Source of the DNA: Burkholderiaceae bacterium
Lineage (GTDB): Bacteria; Pseudomonadota; Gammaproteobacteria; Burkholderiales; Burkholderiaceae
DNA: 11,181 bases
Direction: 5' to 3'
NCBI GenBank assembly: GCA_030151165.1
Contig: JASLEM010000201.1
Location: forward strand, 1 to 11,181
Part shown: piece by piece, positions 1 to 6,028 of the stretch
Numbering within the stretch: the first letter of the stretch is position 1
How the letters are laid out: every line of letters begins with the position of its first letter
Notes under the pieces: model-generated
The model's database searches: none
Told to the model about the DNA's origin: nothing
The model's input: only the letters and a program-made list of their open reading frames with translations
Position numbers and translations under genes: made by a program

Positions 1-303
1 CAGTGCGCGGTGTGCCACGGCGGCGAAGGCAAGGGCCAGCCGCCGGCCTATCCGCCGCTCGCGGGCAACCAGTCGATCACGATGCTGTCGCCGGTCAACT
101 CGATCCGCATGGTGCTCAACGGCGGCTACGCGCCGGGCACCTCCAAGAACCCGCGGCCCTACGGCATGCCGCCGTTCAACCACATCCTGAGCGACGACCA
201 GGTTGCGGCGGTGGTGACCTACGTGCGCGTCGCGTGGGGCAACAACGGCACGCCCGTCACCGCGGCCCAGGCCAACGACCTGCGCAAGCTGCTGCCCGAA
301 TGA
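1..303 (+). CDS. c-type cytochrome, C-terminal part (5' end outside window)
   Basis: This is the end of a class I c-type cytochrome; the reading frame is open at base 1, so the N-terminus and any signal peptide or membrane anchor lie upstream. The heme-attachment motif CAVCH is encoded at bases 4-18 (two Cys for the thioethers, His as axial ligand). The likely distal ligand is the Met of the YGMPPF segment at 166-168. The rest (LSDDQVAAVVTYVR) is the usual C-terminal helix of the fold. It should act in the periplasm as an electron carrier. The next gene starts 8 bases after the stop, followed by oxidase subunits, so it probably donates electrons to, or is a subunit of, the ba3-like oxidase. 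Its C-terminus also resembles cytochrome subunits of membrane dehydrogenases. The fold is certain; the exact partner is inferred from context, and whether it carries further hemes cannot be seen. Confidence 0.88.
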   Translation, partial: QCAVCHGGEGKGQPPAYPPLAGNQSITMLSPVNSIRMVLNGGYAPGTSKNPRPYGMPPFNHILSDDQVAAVVTYVRVAWGNNGTPVTAAQANDLRKLLPE

Positions 304-311
304 GGAGCGAG

Positions 312-482
312 ATGACCGACGAACACAGCAACCCGGGCGACGACCAGGCGCGCGTCGACGAGGTCGTCGCGAAGGGCCCGGCTGGCGCGTTCGCGGTCGC
401 GGGCGTCGCGACGGCCGTCGTCGTCGCGATCTGGTTCGCGTTCTACTTCTTCGCGTACCTGCCGCGCGGAGTGATGCAATGA
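312..482 (+). CDS. small single-helix oxidase subunit (subunit IIa-like)
   Basis: This 56-residue protein has an acidic, polar N-terminus (about residues 1-20) and one hydrophobic helix (about 26-50) rich in Phe, Trp and Tyr, ending in a PRG tail. The KGPAGAFAVAG start of the helix, its aromatic end and final RG resemble subunit IIa of the Thermus ba3 oxidase, a one-helix subunit that supplies the membrane segment missing from the short subunit II of B-type oxidases. A GAGGAG ribosome-binding site (302-307) overlaps the stop of the upstream cytochrome and supports the ATG at 312. Its stop overlaps the ATG of subunit II by 4 bases (ATGA), which suggests translational coupling. A longer frame beginning at base 3 reads through the cytochrome gene out of frame and is not a plausible start. 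The assignment rests on size, topology and position between oxidase genes. Confidence 0.8.
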   Translation: MTDEHSNPGDDQARVDEVVAKGPAGAFAVAGVATAVVVAIWFAFYFFAYLPRGVMQ

Positions 483-1045
483 GCGCGGTCCCGCACGACC
501 ACGCCGCCGAGGCCGTCGCCGAGCACGCGGAGCGGCGCTGGGCGATCATCGTCGGCGCGATCCTGCTGCTGCTGGTCGCGATGATGGTCGTCACGGGCGT
601 GCACTGGGCCGCGATGCCGCCGTCGCGCGTCGAGACCGTCGACGTCAGGACGCTGCACCTCTCGGGCGAGTTCGTCGAGAGCAACCTCGGCACCGCGGTC
701 GACGCCGACGGCAAGGTCACCGTCCGCCTGATCGCGCAGCAGTACTCGTTCCAGCCGCAGTGCCTCGTCGTGCCGGTCGATACCCCCGTCACGTTCCGCG
801 CGACGAGCACCGACGCGATCCACGGCTTCGTCATCGGCACCACCAACGCGAACACGATGCTGGTGCCGGGCTTCGTGTCGACGTTCACGACGAGCTTCAG
901 GCAGACCGGCGAGGCGTTGATGCCGTGCCACGAATACTGCGGCACCGGCCACGAGGCGATGTGGGCGCACGTGCTGGTGGTGTCGCAGGACGACTTCCGC
1001 GCCCGGGCGCGCGGCGTGGAAAGGCTCAGCTGTGTCCAGCGCTGA
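479..1045 (+). CDS. cbaB: cytochrome c oxidase subunit II, CuA-containing (ba3-like)
   Basis: The 188-residue protein has one N-terminal transmembrane helix (about 22-43) and a periplasmic cupredoxin domain. The full CuA ligand set is visible: His115 in AIHGF, then Cys150, Glu152 (backbone ligand), Cys154, His158 and Met161 in CHEYCGTGHEAM. CuA takes electrons from cytochrome c and passes them to the low-spin heme of subunit I. Having one helix rather than two is typical of B-type oxidases, where a separate subunit IIa is present, as here just upstream. GGAG at 468-471 sits 7 bases before the ATG. The last 14 bases overlap the start of subunit I, so the C-terminal residues RLSCVQR also carry the next gene's start region. 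The family is clear; the symbol is by homology to Thermus cbaB. Confidence 0.93.
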   Translation: MSAVPHDHAAEAVAEHAERRWAIIVGAILLLLVAMMVVTGVHWAAMPPSRVETVDVRTLHLSGEFVESNLGTAVDADGKVTVRLIAQQYSFQPQCLVVPVDTPVTFRATSTDAIHGFVIGTTNANTMLVPGFVSTFTTSFRQTGEALMPCHEYCGTGHEAMWAHVLVVSQDDFRARARGVERLSCVQR

Positions 1046-2693
1046 ACTCGCGAGTCCGGCCGGCGGCGGACATCGTGCCGACCGGCTCGTCCTCGCGCAT
1101 CTCTGGCTCGCGTTCATCGCGTTCCTCGCGGCGATCTGCCTCGGCGAGTGGCAGATGTTCATCCGCTCGCCGCTCAGCACGTGGATCAACAACCCCGAGC
1201 ACTACTACCGCTCCGTCACCGCGCACGGGACGGTGATGGGCTACGTGATGCCGACGCTCGTCGCGATGGGTTTCGGCTACGCGGTCTGCGAGCGTGCGTT
1301 GAAGATGTCGCTGGTCGGCCTGCGCTGGGCGTGGACGGGCTTCTGGCTCGTCGTCGTCGGCACGGTGATGGCCGCGACGACCGTCGGGCTCGGCAAGGCC
1401 TCGGTGCTGTACACGTTCTATCCGCCGATGATCGCGAGCCCGTTCTACTACCTCGGCGTCGTGCTGGTGGTGGTCGGCTCGTGGGTGTGGGTCGCTCTGA
1501 TGGCCGTGAACCTGCGCGCGTGGCGGCGCGCGAACCCGGGCGCGACGGTGCCGCTCGCGATGTACGGCAACTGCGCCGGCGCGTTCCTGTGGGCGTGGAC
1601 CTCGCTCGGCGCGGCGCTCGAGATCCTGCTGCTGATCCTGCCCGCGTCGCTCGGCTGGACGGACACGATCAACGCCGGCCTGGCGCGCGTCTTCTTCTCG
1701 TGGACGCTGCACGCCATCGTCTACTTCTGGCTGATGCCGGCCTACATCGCGTTCTACACGATCGTGCCGCGCGCGATCGGCTCGCGGCTGTACAGCGACG
1801 CGATGGGCCGTGTCGCGTTCGCGCTGTTCCTCGTGTTCTCGATGCCGATCGGCATCCACCACCTGTTCGCCGATCCGCAGGTCGGCGCCGGCTTCAAGTT
1901 CGTGCATGCAGCGATGACGGCGATGGTGTCGTTGCCGACGCTGCTGACCGTCTTCACGATCGTCGCGTCGGTGGAGATCGTCGCCCGGCTGCGCGGCGGG
2001 CGTGGCGCGTTCGGCTGGGTCAGGGCGCTGCCGTGGGGCAACCCGATGATGCTGGCGCTCGCGTTCTCGTTCGTGATGCTGGGCCTGGGCGGCGCCGGCG
2101 GGCTCATCAACATGAGCTACCAGATGAACGAGACGGTGCACAACACGCAGTGGGTCACCGGCCACTTCCACCTCATCTTCGCGGGCGCGATCGTCATCAT
2201 GTACTTCATGATCGCGTACGACCTGTGGCCGTCGCTGACGCGCTGCGCGCCGCTGCCCGCGGGCGCGATCAAGGCGCAACTGTGGCTGTGGTTCGTCGGC
2301 ATGCTGGTGCTCACGCTGCCGTGGCACTGGGTCGGGCTGCTGGGCATGCCGCGGCGCATGGCGTACTACGACTTCAGCGACCCCGCGCTCGCGTCGCAGG
2401 CGTGGACGGTCACCGCGTCGACGATCGGCGGCGCGCTGGTCGTCGTGTCCGCGGCGCTATTCGTGTGGATCCTCGCGCGCGCCAGCCTGTCCGCGCATCG
2501 CGAGGTGCCCGCGCCGTACACCTTCAGCCGCGCCGTGCACGAAGGCGCGCGCGTGCCGCTCGCGCTGAACCGCCTCGGGCTGTGGGTCGCGATGATGATC
2601 GCGCTGACCGTCGTCAACTACGGCTATCCGATCGCGCAGCTCGCGTCGCTGAAGCAGGCGTCGGTGCCCGTCATCCCGATCGGGACGCGGTGA
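1032..2693 (+). CDS. cbaA: cytochrome c oxidase subunit I, B-type (ba3-like) heme-copper oxidase
   Basis: This 553-residue polytopic membrane protein is the catalytic subunit that reduces O2 to water and conserves energy by proton translocation. Ligands visible in the translation: His65 (TAHGTVMGY) and His380 for the low-spin heme, His378 (GHFHL) for the high-spin heme, and His227, His276 and His277 (IHHLF) for CuB. Tyr231 lies four residues after His227 in HAIVYFWLMPAY, as in the cross-linked His-Tyr pair of oxygen reductases. Spacing between these residues is almost the same as in Thermus ba3 (72, 233/237, 282/283, 384/386). The Tyr and the partnership with a CuA subunit argue against a nitric oxide reductase. 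The start is GTG at 1032, with GGAAAGG at 1018-1024, overlapping subunit II by 14 bases. Its stop overlaps the next ATG (TGATG). No subunit III follows, as usual for B-type enzymes. Heme type (b/a) cannot be read from sequence. Confidence 0.95.
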   Translation: MSSAELASPAGGGHRADRLVLAHLWLAFIAFLAAICLGEWQMFIRSPLSTWINNPEHYYRSVTAHGTVMGYVMPTLVAMGFGYAVCERALKMSLVGLRWAWTGFWLVVVGTVMAATTVGLGKASVLYTFYPPMIASPFYYLGVVLVVVGSWVWVALMAVNLRAWRRANPGATVPLAMYGNCAGAFLWAWTSLGAALEILLLILPASLGWTDTINAGLARVFFSWTLHAIVYFWLMPAYIAFYTIVPRAIGSRLYSDAMGRVAFALFLVFSMPIGIHHLFADPQVGAGFKFVHAAMTAMVSLPTLLTVFTIVASVEIVARLRGGRGAFGWVRALPWGNPMMLALAFSFVMLGLGGAGGLINMSYQMNETVHNTQWVTGHFHLIFAGAIVIMYFMIAYDLWPSLTRCAPLPAGAIKAQLWLWFVGMLVLTLPWHWVGLLGMPRRMAYYDFSDPALASQAWTVTASTIGGALVVVSAALFVWILARASLSAHREVPAPYTFSRAVHEGARVPLALNRLGLWVAMMIALTVVNYGYPIAQLASLKQASVPVIPIGTR

Positions 2694-3499
2694 TGAGCGA
2701 CACGTCTCTTTATTCGTGGAGCAACGCGGTGTTCCGGCGCTGCGTGATCGCGCTCGTCGCGTTGACGGCGATCTCGCTCGCGGTCGGCTTCGTGTGGCTG
2801 CCGTCGGTCTCGAGCGACTTCGGCGCGCAGGGCCTGTGGGCCAGCATCTGCCGCGCGGCGGGCGTGCCGACGGCGTGGAGCGCGGGCCAGCCCGTGCGCG
2901 CGAGCGCGCCGGCGACGCGCGTCGTCCTCGAGCGCTCGATGGCGGCGCCGGGCGCGAGCGACGCCGTCGGCCGCGGCGCGACGCTCGCGCTGAACTGCAC
3001 GATGTGCCACGGCGCGCTGGGCCTGAGCGCATCCGACGCGCCGAACCTCGCCGGCCAGTACCCGGAGGTGATGGTCAAGCAGTTGCACGACTTCCAAGGC
3101 GGCCAGCGCTCGAGCGCGATCATGGAAGGCCTCGCGAAGCGGCTTACCGATCGCGACATCGCCGACCTCGCCGCCTACTACGCTTACCTGCCGAAGGCGC
3201 GCAACGCGCCGACCACGTACGCCGACTCGCTGCCCGCGCTCGTGCGCACCGGCGCGCCGCTGCGCAACATCGCGCCGTGCATCTCGTGCCACGGCAGCGT
3301 CGACCAGAAGCTCGGCGCGCCGTGGCTCGAAGGCATGCCGAAGGACTATCTCGTCGCGCAGCTGGTCGCGTTCCAGTCGGGCACGCGCCGCAACGACAGC
3401 CACGCGCAGATGCGCAATATGGCGCGCGCGATGACGGCCGACGAGATCTCCCAGGTCGCCGGCTTCTACGCGCGACGCGTGCCCGGCGCCGCGCCCTAG
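2693..3499 (+). CDS. membrane-anchored diheme cytochrome c (cytochrome c4-like)
   Basis: The 268-residue protein has an N-terminal hydrophobic segment (about 16-38) that can act as an uncleaved signal anchor, then two class I cytochrome domains. The first heme site is CTMCH (102-106), with Met144 in AIMEG as probable distal ligand. The second is CISCH (196-200), with Met240 or Met243 as candidate ligand. Both domains carry the cytochrome c4 pattern: ...PNLAGQYPEVMVKQL in the first, ...PWLEGMPKDYLVAQL in the second, each followed by a GxR/GTR segment and a final helix. It should face the periplasm and relay electrons, most simply to the CuA site of the oxidase encoded upstream, since its ATG overlaps the subunit I stop by one base. 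The start is chosen for that overlap and the hydrophobic N-terminus; a much longer in-frame extension upstream is a shadow of subunit I. It closes the operon. Confidence 0.92.
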   Translation: MSDTSLYSWSNAVFRRCVIALVALTAISLAVGFVWLPSVSSDFGAQGLWASICRAAGVPTAWSAGQPVRASAPATRVVLERSMAAPGASDAVGRGATLALNCTMCHGALGLSASDAPNLAGQYPEVMVKQLHDFQGGQRSSAIMEGLAKRLTDRDIADLAAYYAYLPKARNAPTTYADSLPALVRTGAPLRNIAPCISCHGSVDQKLGAPWLEGMPKDYLVAQLVAFQSGTRRNDSHAQMRNMARAMTADEISQVAGFYARRVPGAAP

Positions 3500-3509
3500 C
3501 ATCGCGCCA

Positions 3510-3552
3510 CGCGCGCCGCATCGCCTGCGCGCGGCCTCGCGCCGCCCGAGGC
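3510..3552 (+). terminator. GC-rich hairpins downstream of oxidase operon
   Basis: Two stems lie just after the operon stop. The first pairs CGCGCGC (3510-3516) with GCGCGCG (3527-3533) around a 10-base loop. The second pairs GCCTCG (3534-3539) with CGAGGC (3547-3552) around a 7-base loop. Neither is followed by a T tract, so at best this is a weak intrinsic terminator or a 3'-end stabilising structure; in DNA this GC-rich such stems also arise by chance. Confidence 0.3.
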
Positions 3553-3612
3553 ACAACCCCCCTGCTCAAGTTCGCCGGAAAAGCGCCGACATTCCGGGTC
3601 AGTTCCCGTTTT

Positions 3613-3637
3613 TCCGAACATGTCGAGGATGTTCGGA
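3613..3637. promoter_or_regulatory. perfect inverted repeat, candidate operator
   Basis: TCCGAACAT (3613-3621) and ATGTTCGGA (3629-3637) are exact reverse complements, 9 bp each, separated by 7 bases. The dyad ends 11 bases before the TTGACA box at 3649 and lies upstream of the lipoprotein gene. It has no T tract on either strand, so it does not look like a terminator; the size and position suit a dimeric regulator acting just upstream of the -35 element. Its regulator is unknown. Confidence 0.5.
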
Positions 3638-3648
3638 TGATGTCGGCT

Positions 3649-3676
3649 TTGACAAAAATCTACAGGTTTTCCTAAC
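3649..3676 (+). promoter_or_regulatory. candidate sigma-70 promoter of the lipoprotein gene
   Basis: A perfect -35 hexamer TTGACA (3649-3654) sits in a locally AT-richer stretch, unusual for this window. The best -10 candidate is CCTAAC (3671-3676), matching only 3 of 6 consensus positions at 16-bp spacing, so the -10 part is uncertain. The ATG of the lipoprotein gene follows about 30 bases later. A weak -10 with a strong -35 and an upstream dyad could mean activator dependence; this is inference. Confidence 0.4.
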
Positions 3677-3706
3677 GCCGCCGATACACAAGGGCAGGAG
3701 ACGCAG

Positions 3707-4390
3707 ATGAACACCATCCAGACCCCCCTTTCTGCCGAGACATCCACCGAAGAAAACGCGCAGGCGAGCGTCCGCGCCGCCTCTCGCGGCCTCCGGTCGC
3801 TGCTCGCGCTGGGTCTGGTCGCGCTGCTGGCCGCGTGCACGACGACTCAGGGCAACGCGCCGACGTACGTCGAGCCGGCGGTGACCGAAGCGTCGGCCAA
3901 GGTGCGCGTCGTCAACGTGCGCCCCTATGCGTACTACGCCGACATGGCGATCTTCGATTCGACGGCCTGCTTCGAGCGTGCCGTGATCGGCACGACCGGC
4001 GGCGGCTCGAAGGACGAGGTGCGCATCGGCATGCTGGGCGAAGCGCCGCCGTCGTCGGCCTCGCTCGAGCGCCACGTGCGCGCCGGCGAACCGCTGGTGA
4101 TCGGGCCGCGCGCCGTCTACCCGACCGCGACCGTCGCCGACATCATGAATGCGATGGCCCCTGCCGTCCGAGAGGCCACGCGCGCGAAGCAGGCCGGCGT
4201 CTGCAAGATCCCGTCGTTCACGCCGAAGGCCGGCGAGCAGTACGAGGTTCTGGTCGACCTGTCGCCGGCGCACTGCTCGATCACGCCGTACCGCCTCAGC
4301 GAGTCGAACGGCACGGTGCAGCGCGAGCTCGTCAAGTCGGAGATGTCGCAGATCTCCACCTACGAGTTCGACATGAAGTGCTTCAAGTGA
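3707..4390 (+). CDS. putative lipoprotein of unknown function
   Basis: I do not recognise this 227-residue protein beyond its export signal. A hydrophobic stretch (about 31-43) ends in a lipobox, LLAAC, with Cys44 as the predicted lipidation site; the next residues (TTT) carry no Asp at +2, so an outer-membrane destination would be expected. The part before the lipobox is long (about 30 polar residues rich in Glu, Ser and Thr). AGGAG at 3696-3700 supports the ATG at 3707, and no ATG/GTG/TTG codon nearer the lipobox stands out. The mature part holds four further Cys (88, 166, 190, 225), an even number that could form two disulfides in the periplasm. It is probably transcribed alone: hairpins and a candidate promoter precede it and the next gene is convergent. 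The lipoprotein call is firm; function is open. Confidence 0.85.
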   Translation: MNTIQTPLSAETSTEENAQASVRAASRGLRSLLALGLVALLAACTTTQGNAPTYVEPAVTEASAKVRVVNVRPYAYYADMAIFDSTACFERAVIGTTGGGSKDEVRIGMLGEAPPSSASLERHVRAGEPLVIGPRAVYPTATVADIMNAMAPAVREATRAKQAGVCKIPSFTPKAGEQYEVLVDLSPAHCSITPYRLSESNGTVQRELVKSEMSQISTYEFDMKCFK

Positions 4391-4405
4391 GCCGCTGATC
4401 CGGCG

Positions 4406-4419
4406 CGGCCCGCGGGCCG
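4406..4419. terminator. palindrome between convergent genes, possible shared terminator
   Basis: CGGCCCGCGGGCCG is a perfect 14-base palindrome that can fold as a 5-bp stem with a 4-base loop. It occupies the 30-base gap between the stops of the convergent lipoprotein and acetyltransferase genes, where a bidirectional terminator is expected. The T tract is very poor on both strands, so support comes mainly from position. Confidence 0.3.
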
Positions 4420-4420
4420 T

Positions 4421-4957
4421 TCAATCGAGGACGCGCGCGTAGACCAGCGACGAGATCGGATGCCCGTCCATCTCGTCGTCGTCCCTGCGGCCGGCGAGAT
4501 GCCAGCCGCGCGCCTCGTAGAAGCCGGCCGCGGCCACGTTGCCCTCGAGCACCAGCAGGTGCATGCGCCGCGCGCCGCGTCCGCGCGCCCACTGCGTCGC
4601 GGCGTCCAGCATCAGCGTGCCCAGCCCGCCGCCCTTGCGGTCGGGGCGGGCGTGCAGGTTGTCGAGGTAGCTGCTGCCGTCGGCGTCCGGCGCGGAGACG
4701 CACGTGAAGCCCACCGCCTCGCCGCCCGACTCGGCGACCAGCACCTCGCGCGCATCGCCGACGCCGCTCGCCAGCTTGGCGCGCCATTCGGCCAGGCACA
4801 GGCCGGGCAGCACGCGGTCGAGGTAGTCGTCCGGCAGCATGCCGCGGTAGGTCGTGGCGCGGCTGGCGGTGTGCATCGCGGCGATCGACGGTGCGTCGGC
4901 GGAGGTCGCGCGGCGCAGCGTCGGCGGGGCGGAGATCGAGCGGTCGGAAGGCGTCAC
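4421..4957 (-). CDS. GNAT family N-acetyltransferase
   Basis: This 178-residue protein has a single GNAT domain spanning most of its length. The N-terminal strand and helix (LRRATSADAPSIAAMHTASR, about 14-33) are typical of the family. Motif A for acetyl-CoA pyrophosphate binding is seen as RPDRKGGGLGTLML (about 104-117), and motif B as NVAAAGFYEARGW (about 139-151). It should transfer an acyl group from acyl-CoA to an amine; the substrate cannot be told. The start is GTG at 4957, chosen because the next in-frame Met falls inside the conserved first helix, which would cut the domain; no clear ribosome-binding site precedes it. It lies 49 bases downstream of a cytochrome c gene on the same strand and may be co-transcribed, with no evident functional link. 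It converges with the lipoprotein gene. Confidence 0.88.
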   Translation of the reverse strand: MTPSDRSISAPPTLRRATSADAPSIAAMHTASRATTYRGMLPDDYLDRVLPGLCLAEWRAKLASGVGDAREVLVAESGGEAVGFTCVSAPDADGSSYLDNLHARPDRKGGGLGTLMLDAATQWARGRGARRMHLLVLEGNVAAAGFYEARGWHLAGRRDDDEMDGHPISSLVYARVLD

Positions 4958-5006
4958 GGTTCGGCGGCGAAACGGCGGGGACGCCGGTTATACCGCGCCG
5001 GACGGC

Positions 5007-5363
5007 TCACTGCGGCGTGGCGGGCCCGGGTGCGCCGGAGGCGAGCCACTCGACGATCGTCTTGAGGTCGAGGTCGTCGATGCCCTCGGTCGGCGGCATG
5101 GCCGCGGCGCCCCAGGTGTTGCTGCTGCCCTTGCGGATCTTGTCGCTCAGGTAGGAGCGCTCGTCCGGCTTGTTGACGTAGCGCGAGGCGATGTCGCGGA
5201 ACGACGGCCCGTTGACCTGCTCCGCGAGCCCGTGGCAACTCTGGCAGCCGTTCTTCGCGAGCGCCGGCTGCACCTGGGCGAAGTCGACGGCCCGCGCGGG
5301 CCCGGACGCCGCCGCGAGAGCCGAGGCGACAACGACAGCGACGACGAGCAGCGAACCCTTCAT
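5007..5363 (-). CDS. small exported monoheme cytochrome c (class I, c551-like)
   Basis: The 118-residue precursor has a signal peptide (Lys2, a hydrophobic core about 4-20, then GPARA) with likely cleavage after Ala25. The heme-binding motif CQSCH is at 40-44, and the probable distal ligand is Met89 in AAMPP. The mature length of about 93 residues and the pattern GPSFRDIASRY...IRKGSSNTWG...MPP are those of the cytochrome c551/c8 group, soluble periplasmic electron shuttles. TCTCC on the plus strand (GGAGA on the coding strand, 5369-5373) lies 5 bases from the ATG. It is a single gene between the alkylation-repair operon and the GNAT gene, so its partner is not shown by context; the ba3-like oxidase 1.5 kb away is one candidate. 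Family certain, partner inferred. Confidence 0.92.
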   Translation of the reverse strand: MKGSLLVVAVVVASALAAASGPARAVDFAQVQPALAKNGCQSCHGLAEQVNGPSFRDIASRYVNKPDERSYLSDKIRKGSSNTWGAAAMPPTEGIDDLDLKTIVEWLASGAPGPATPQ

Positions 5364-5426
5364 GACGGTCTCCGCGCAGTGAGAGTGGAACCCCGACTGG
5401 GCAAGCCGGATGCCAGCTCATGAATG

Positions 5427-5446
5427 CCGGCGGTCCTCGCCGCCGG
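5427..5446 (-). terminator. hairpin just after the ogt stop codon
   Basis: CCGGCGG (5427-5433) pairs perfectly with CCGCCGG (5440-5446) around a 6-base loop. On the coding strand the stem begins immediately after the TGA of the methyltransferase gene. The bases that follow are not T-rich, so termination would be weak or factor-assisted; it separates the repair operon from the downstream cytochrome c gene. Confidence 0.4.
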
Positions 5447-6028
5447 TCACAGCAGGCTCGCCTGCGTGGCGTGGCGCGCGTCGGCGGGCAGCACCACGCC
5501 TTCGAGATCGAGCAGGAACCGCTTGCGCGGCAGGCCGCCGGCGTAGCCCGTCAGCGTGCCGTTCTCGCCGACGACGCGGTGGCACGGCACGATGATCGTC
5601 AGCGGATTGCGCCCGACCGCCGCGCCCACCGCGCGCGACGCCGACGGTTTGCCGACCTCGCGCGCGATCCGGCCGTAGCTGACGGTGTCGCCGAGCGCGA
5701 TCTCGCGCAGCCGCAGCCACACCGCTTCCTGGAACGGCGTGCCCTGTGGCGCGAGCGGCACGCGGAACTCGCGCAGCCGGCCGGCGAAGTAGGCGTCCAG
5801 CTCGTCGCGCGCCTGCGCGATCCAGCGCTGGCCGGGGTCGAGCTCGGCGCGCAGGTCGCCGGGCCAGTGCTGCTGGTGGTCGAACCAGAGGCCCATCAGG
5901 CCGGCCTCGCTGGCGAGCGCCGTGAGCGGGCCGAGCGGCGTCTCGATGACGGCTTGCGCGAGCGCGGCGCCCGTCGTGCGGCGCGCGGGCAGCACGCTCG
6001 ATGCGGTGTGGGTGGCGGTGGCGTTCAT
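5447..6028 (-). CDS. ogt: methylated-DNA--protein-cysteine S-methyltransferase (Ogt/AdaB)
   Basis: This 193-residue suicide enzyme repairs O6-methylguanine (and O4-methylthymine) by moving the methyl group to its own Cys. The active site IIVPCHRV gives Cys149 and His150. Asn141 (GRNPLT) and Glu176 (LDLEG) complete the Asn-His-Cys-Glu set at the same spacing as human AGT, and SRAVG contains the Arg132 intercalating-finger position. An N-terminal ribonuclease-like domain (about 24-95) precedes the DNA-binding/catalytic domain (about 97-180). TCCTT on the plus strand (6035-6039; AAGGA when read on the coding strand) lies 6 bases before the ATG. The ATG overlaps the stop of the upstream ada-alkA fusion by 4 bases, so translation is probably coupled. 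It supplies the activity that E. coli Ada carries in its C-terminal half. A longer upstream frame is a shadow of the glycosylase gene. Confidence 0.95.
   Translation of the reverse strand: MNATATHTASSVLPARRTTGAALAQAVIETPLGPLTALASEAGLMGLWFDHQQHWPGDLRAELDPGQRWIAQARDELDAYFAGRLREFRVPLAPQGTPFQEAVWLRLREIALGDTVSYGRIAREVGKPSASRAVGAAVGRNPLTIIVPCHRVVGENGTLTGYAGGLPRKRFLLDLEGVVLPADARHATQASLL

Noticed and set aside
1026..2327. Long minus-strand open frame (433 codons) opposite subunit I
   Set aside because: The predicted protein is an Arg/His/Asp-rich string with no hydrophobic core or motif, and the plus strand encodes a complete oxidase subunit with all ligands.
1148..2692. Upstream extension of the diheme cytochrome frame through the subunit I gene
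   Set aside because: The extension is Arg/Asp/Gly-rich out-of-frame translation of subunit I; the real start at 2693 overlaps the subunit I stop and begins a membrane anchor.
1032..2693. Subunit I as a nitric oxide reductase (NorB-like)
   Set aside because: It has the His-x3-Tyr active-site pair of oxygen reductases and is encoded next to a CuA subunit with all copper ligands, both of which point to an oxygen-reducing oxidase.
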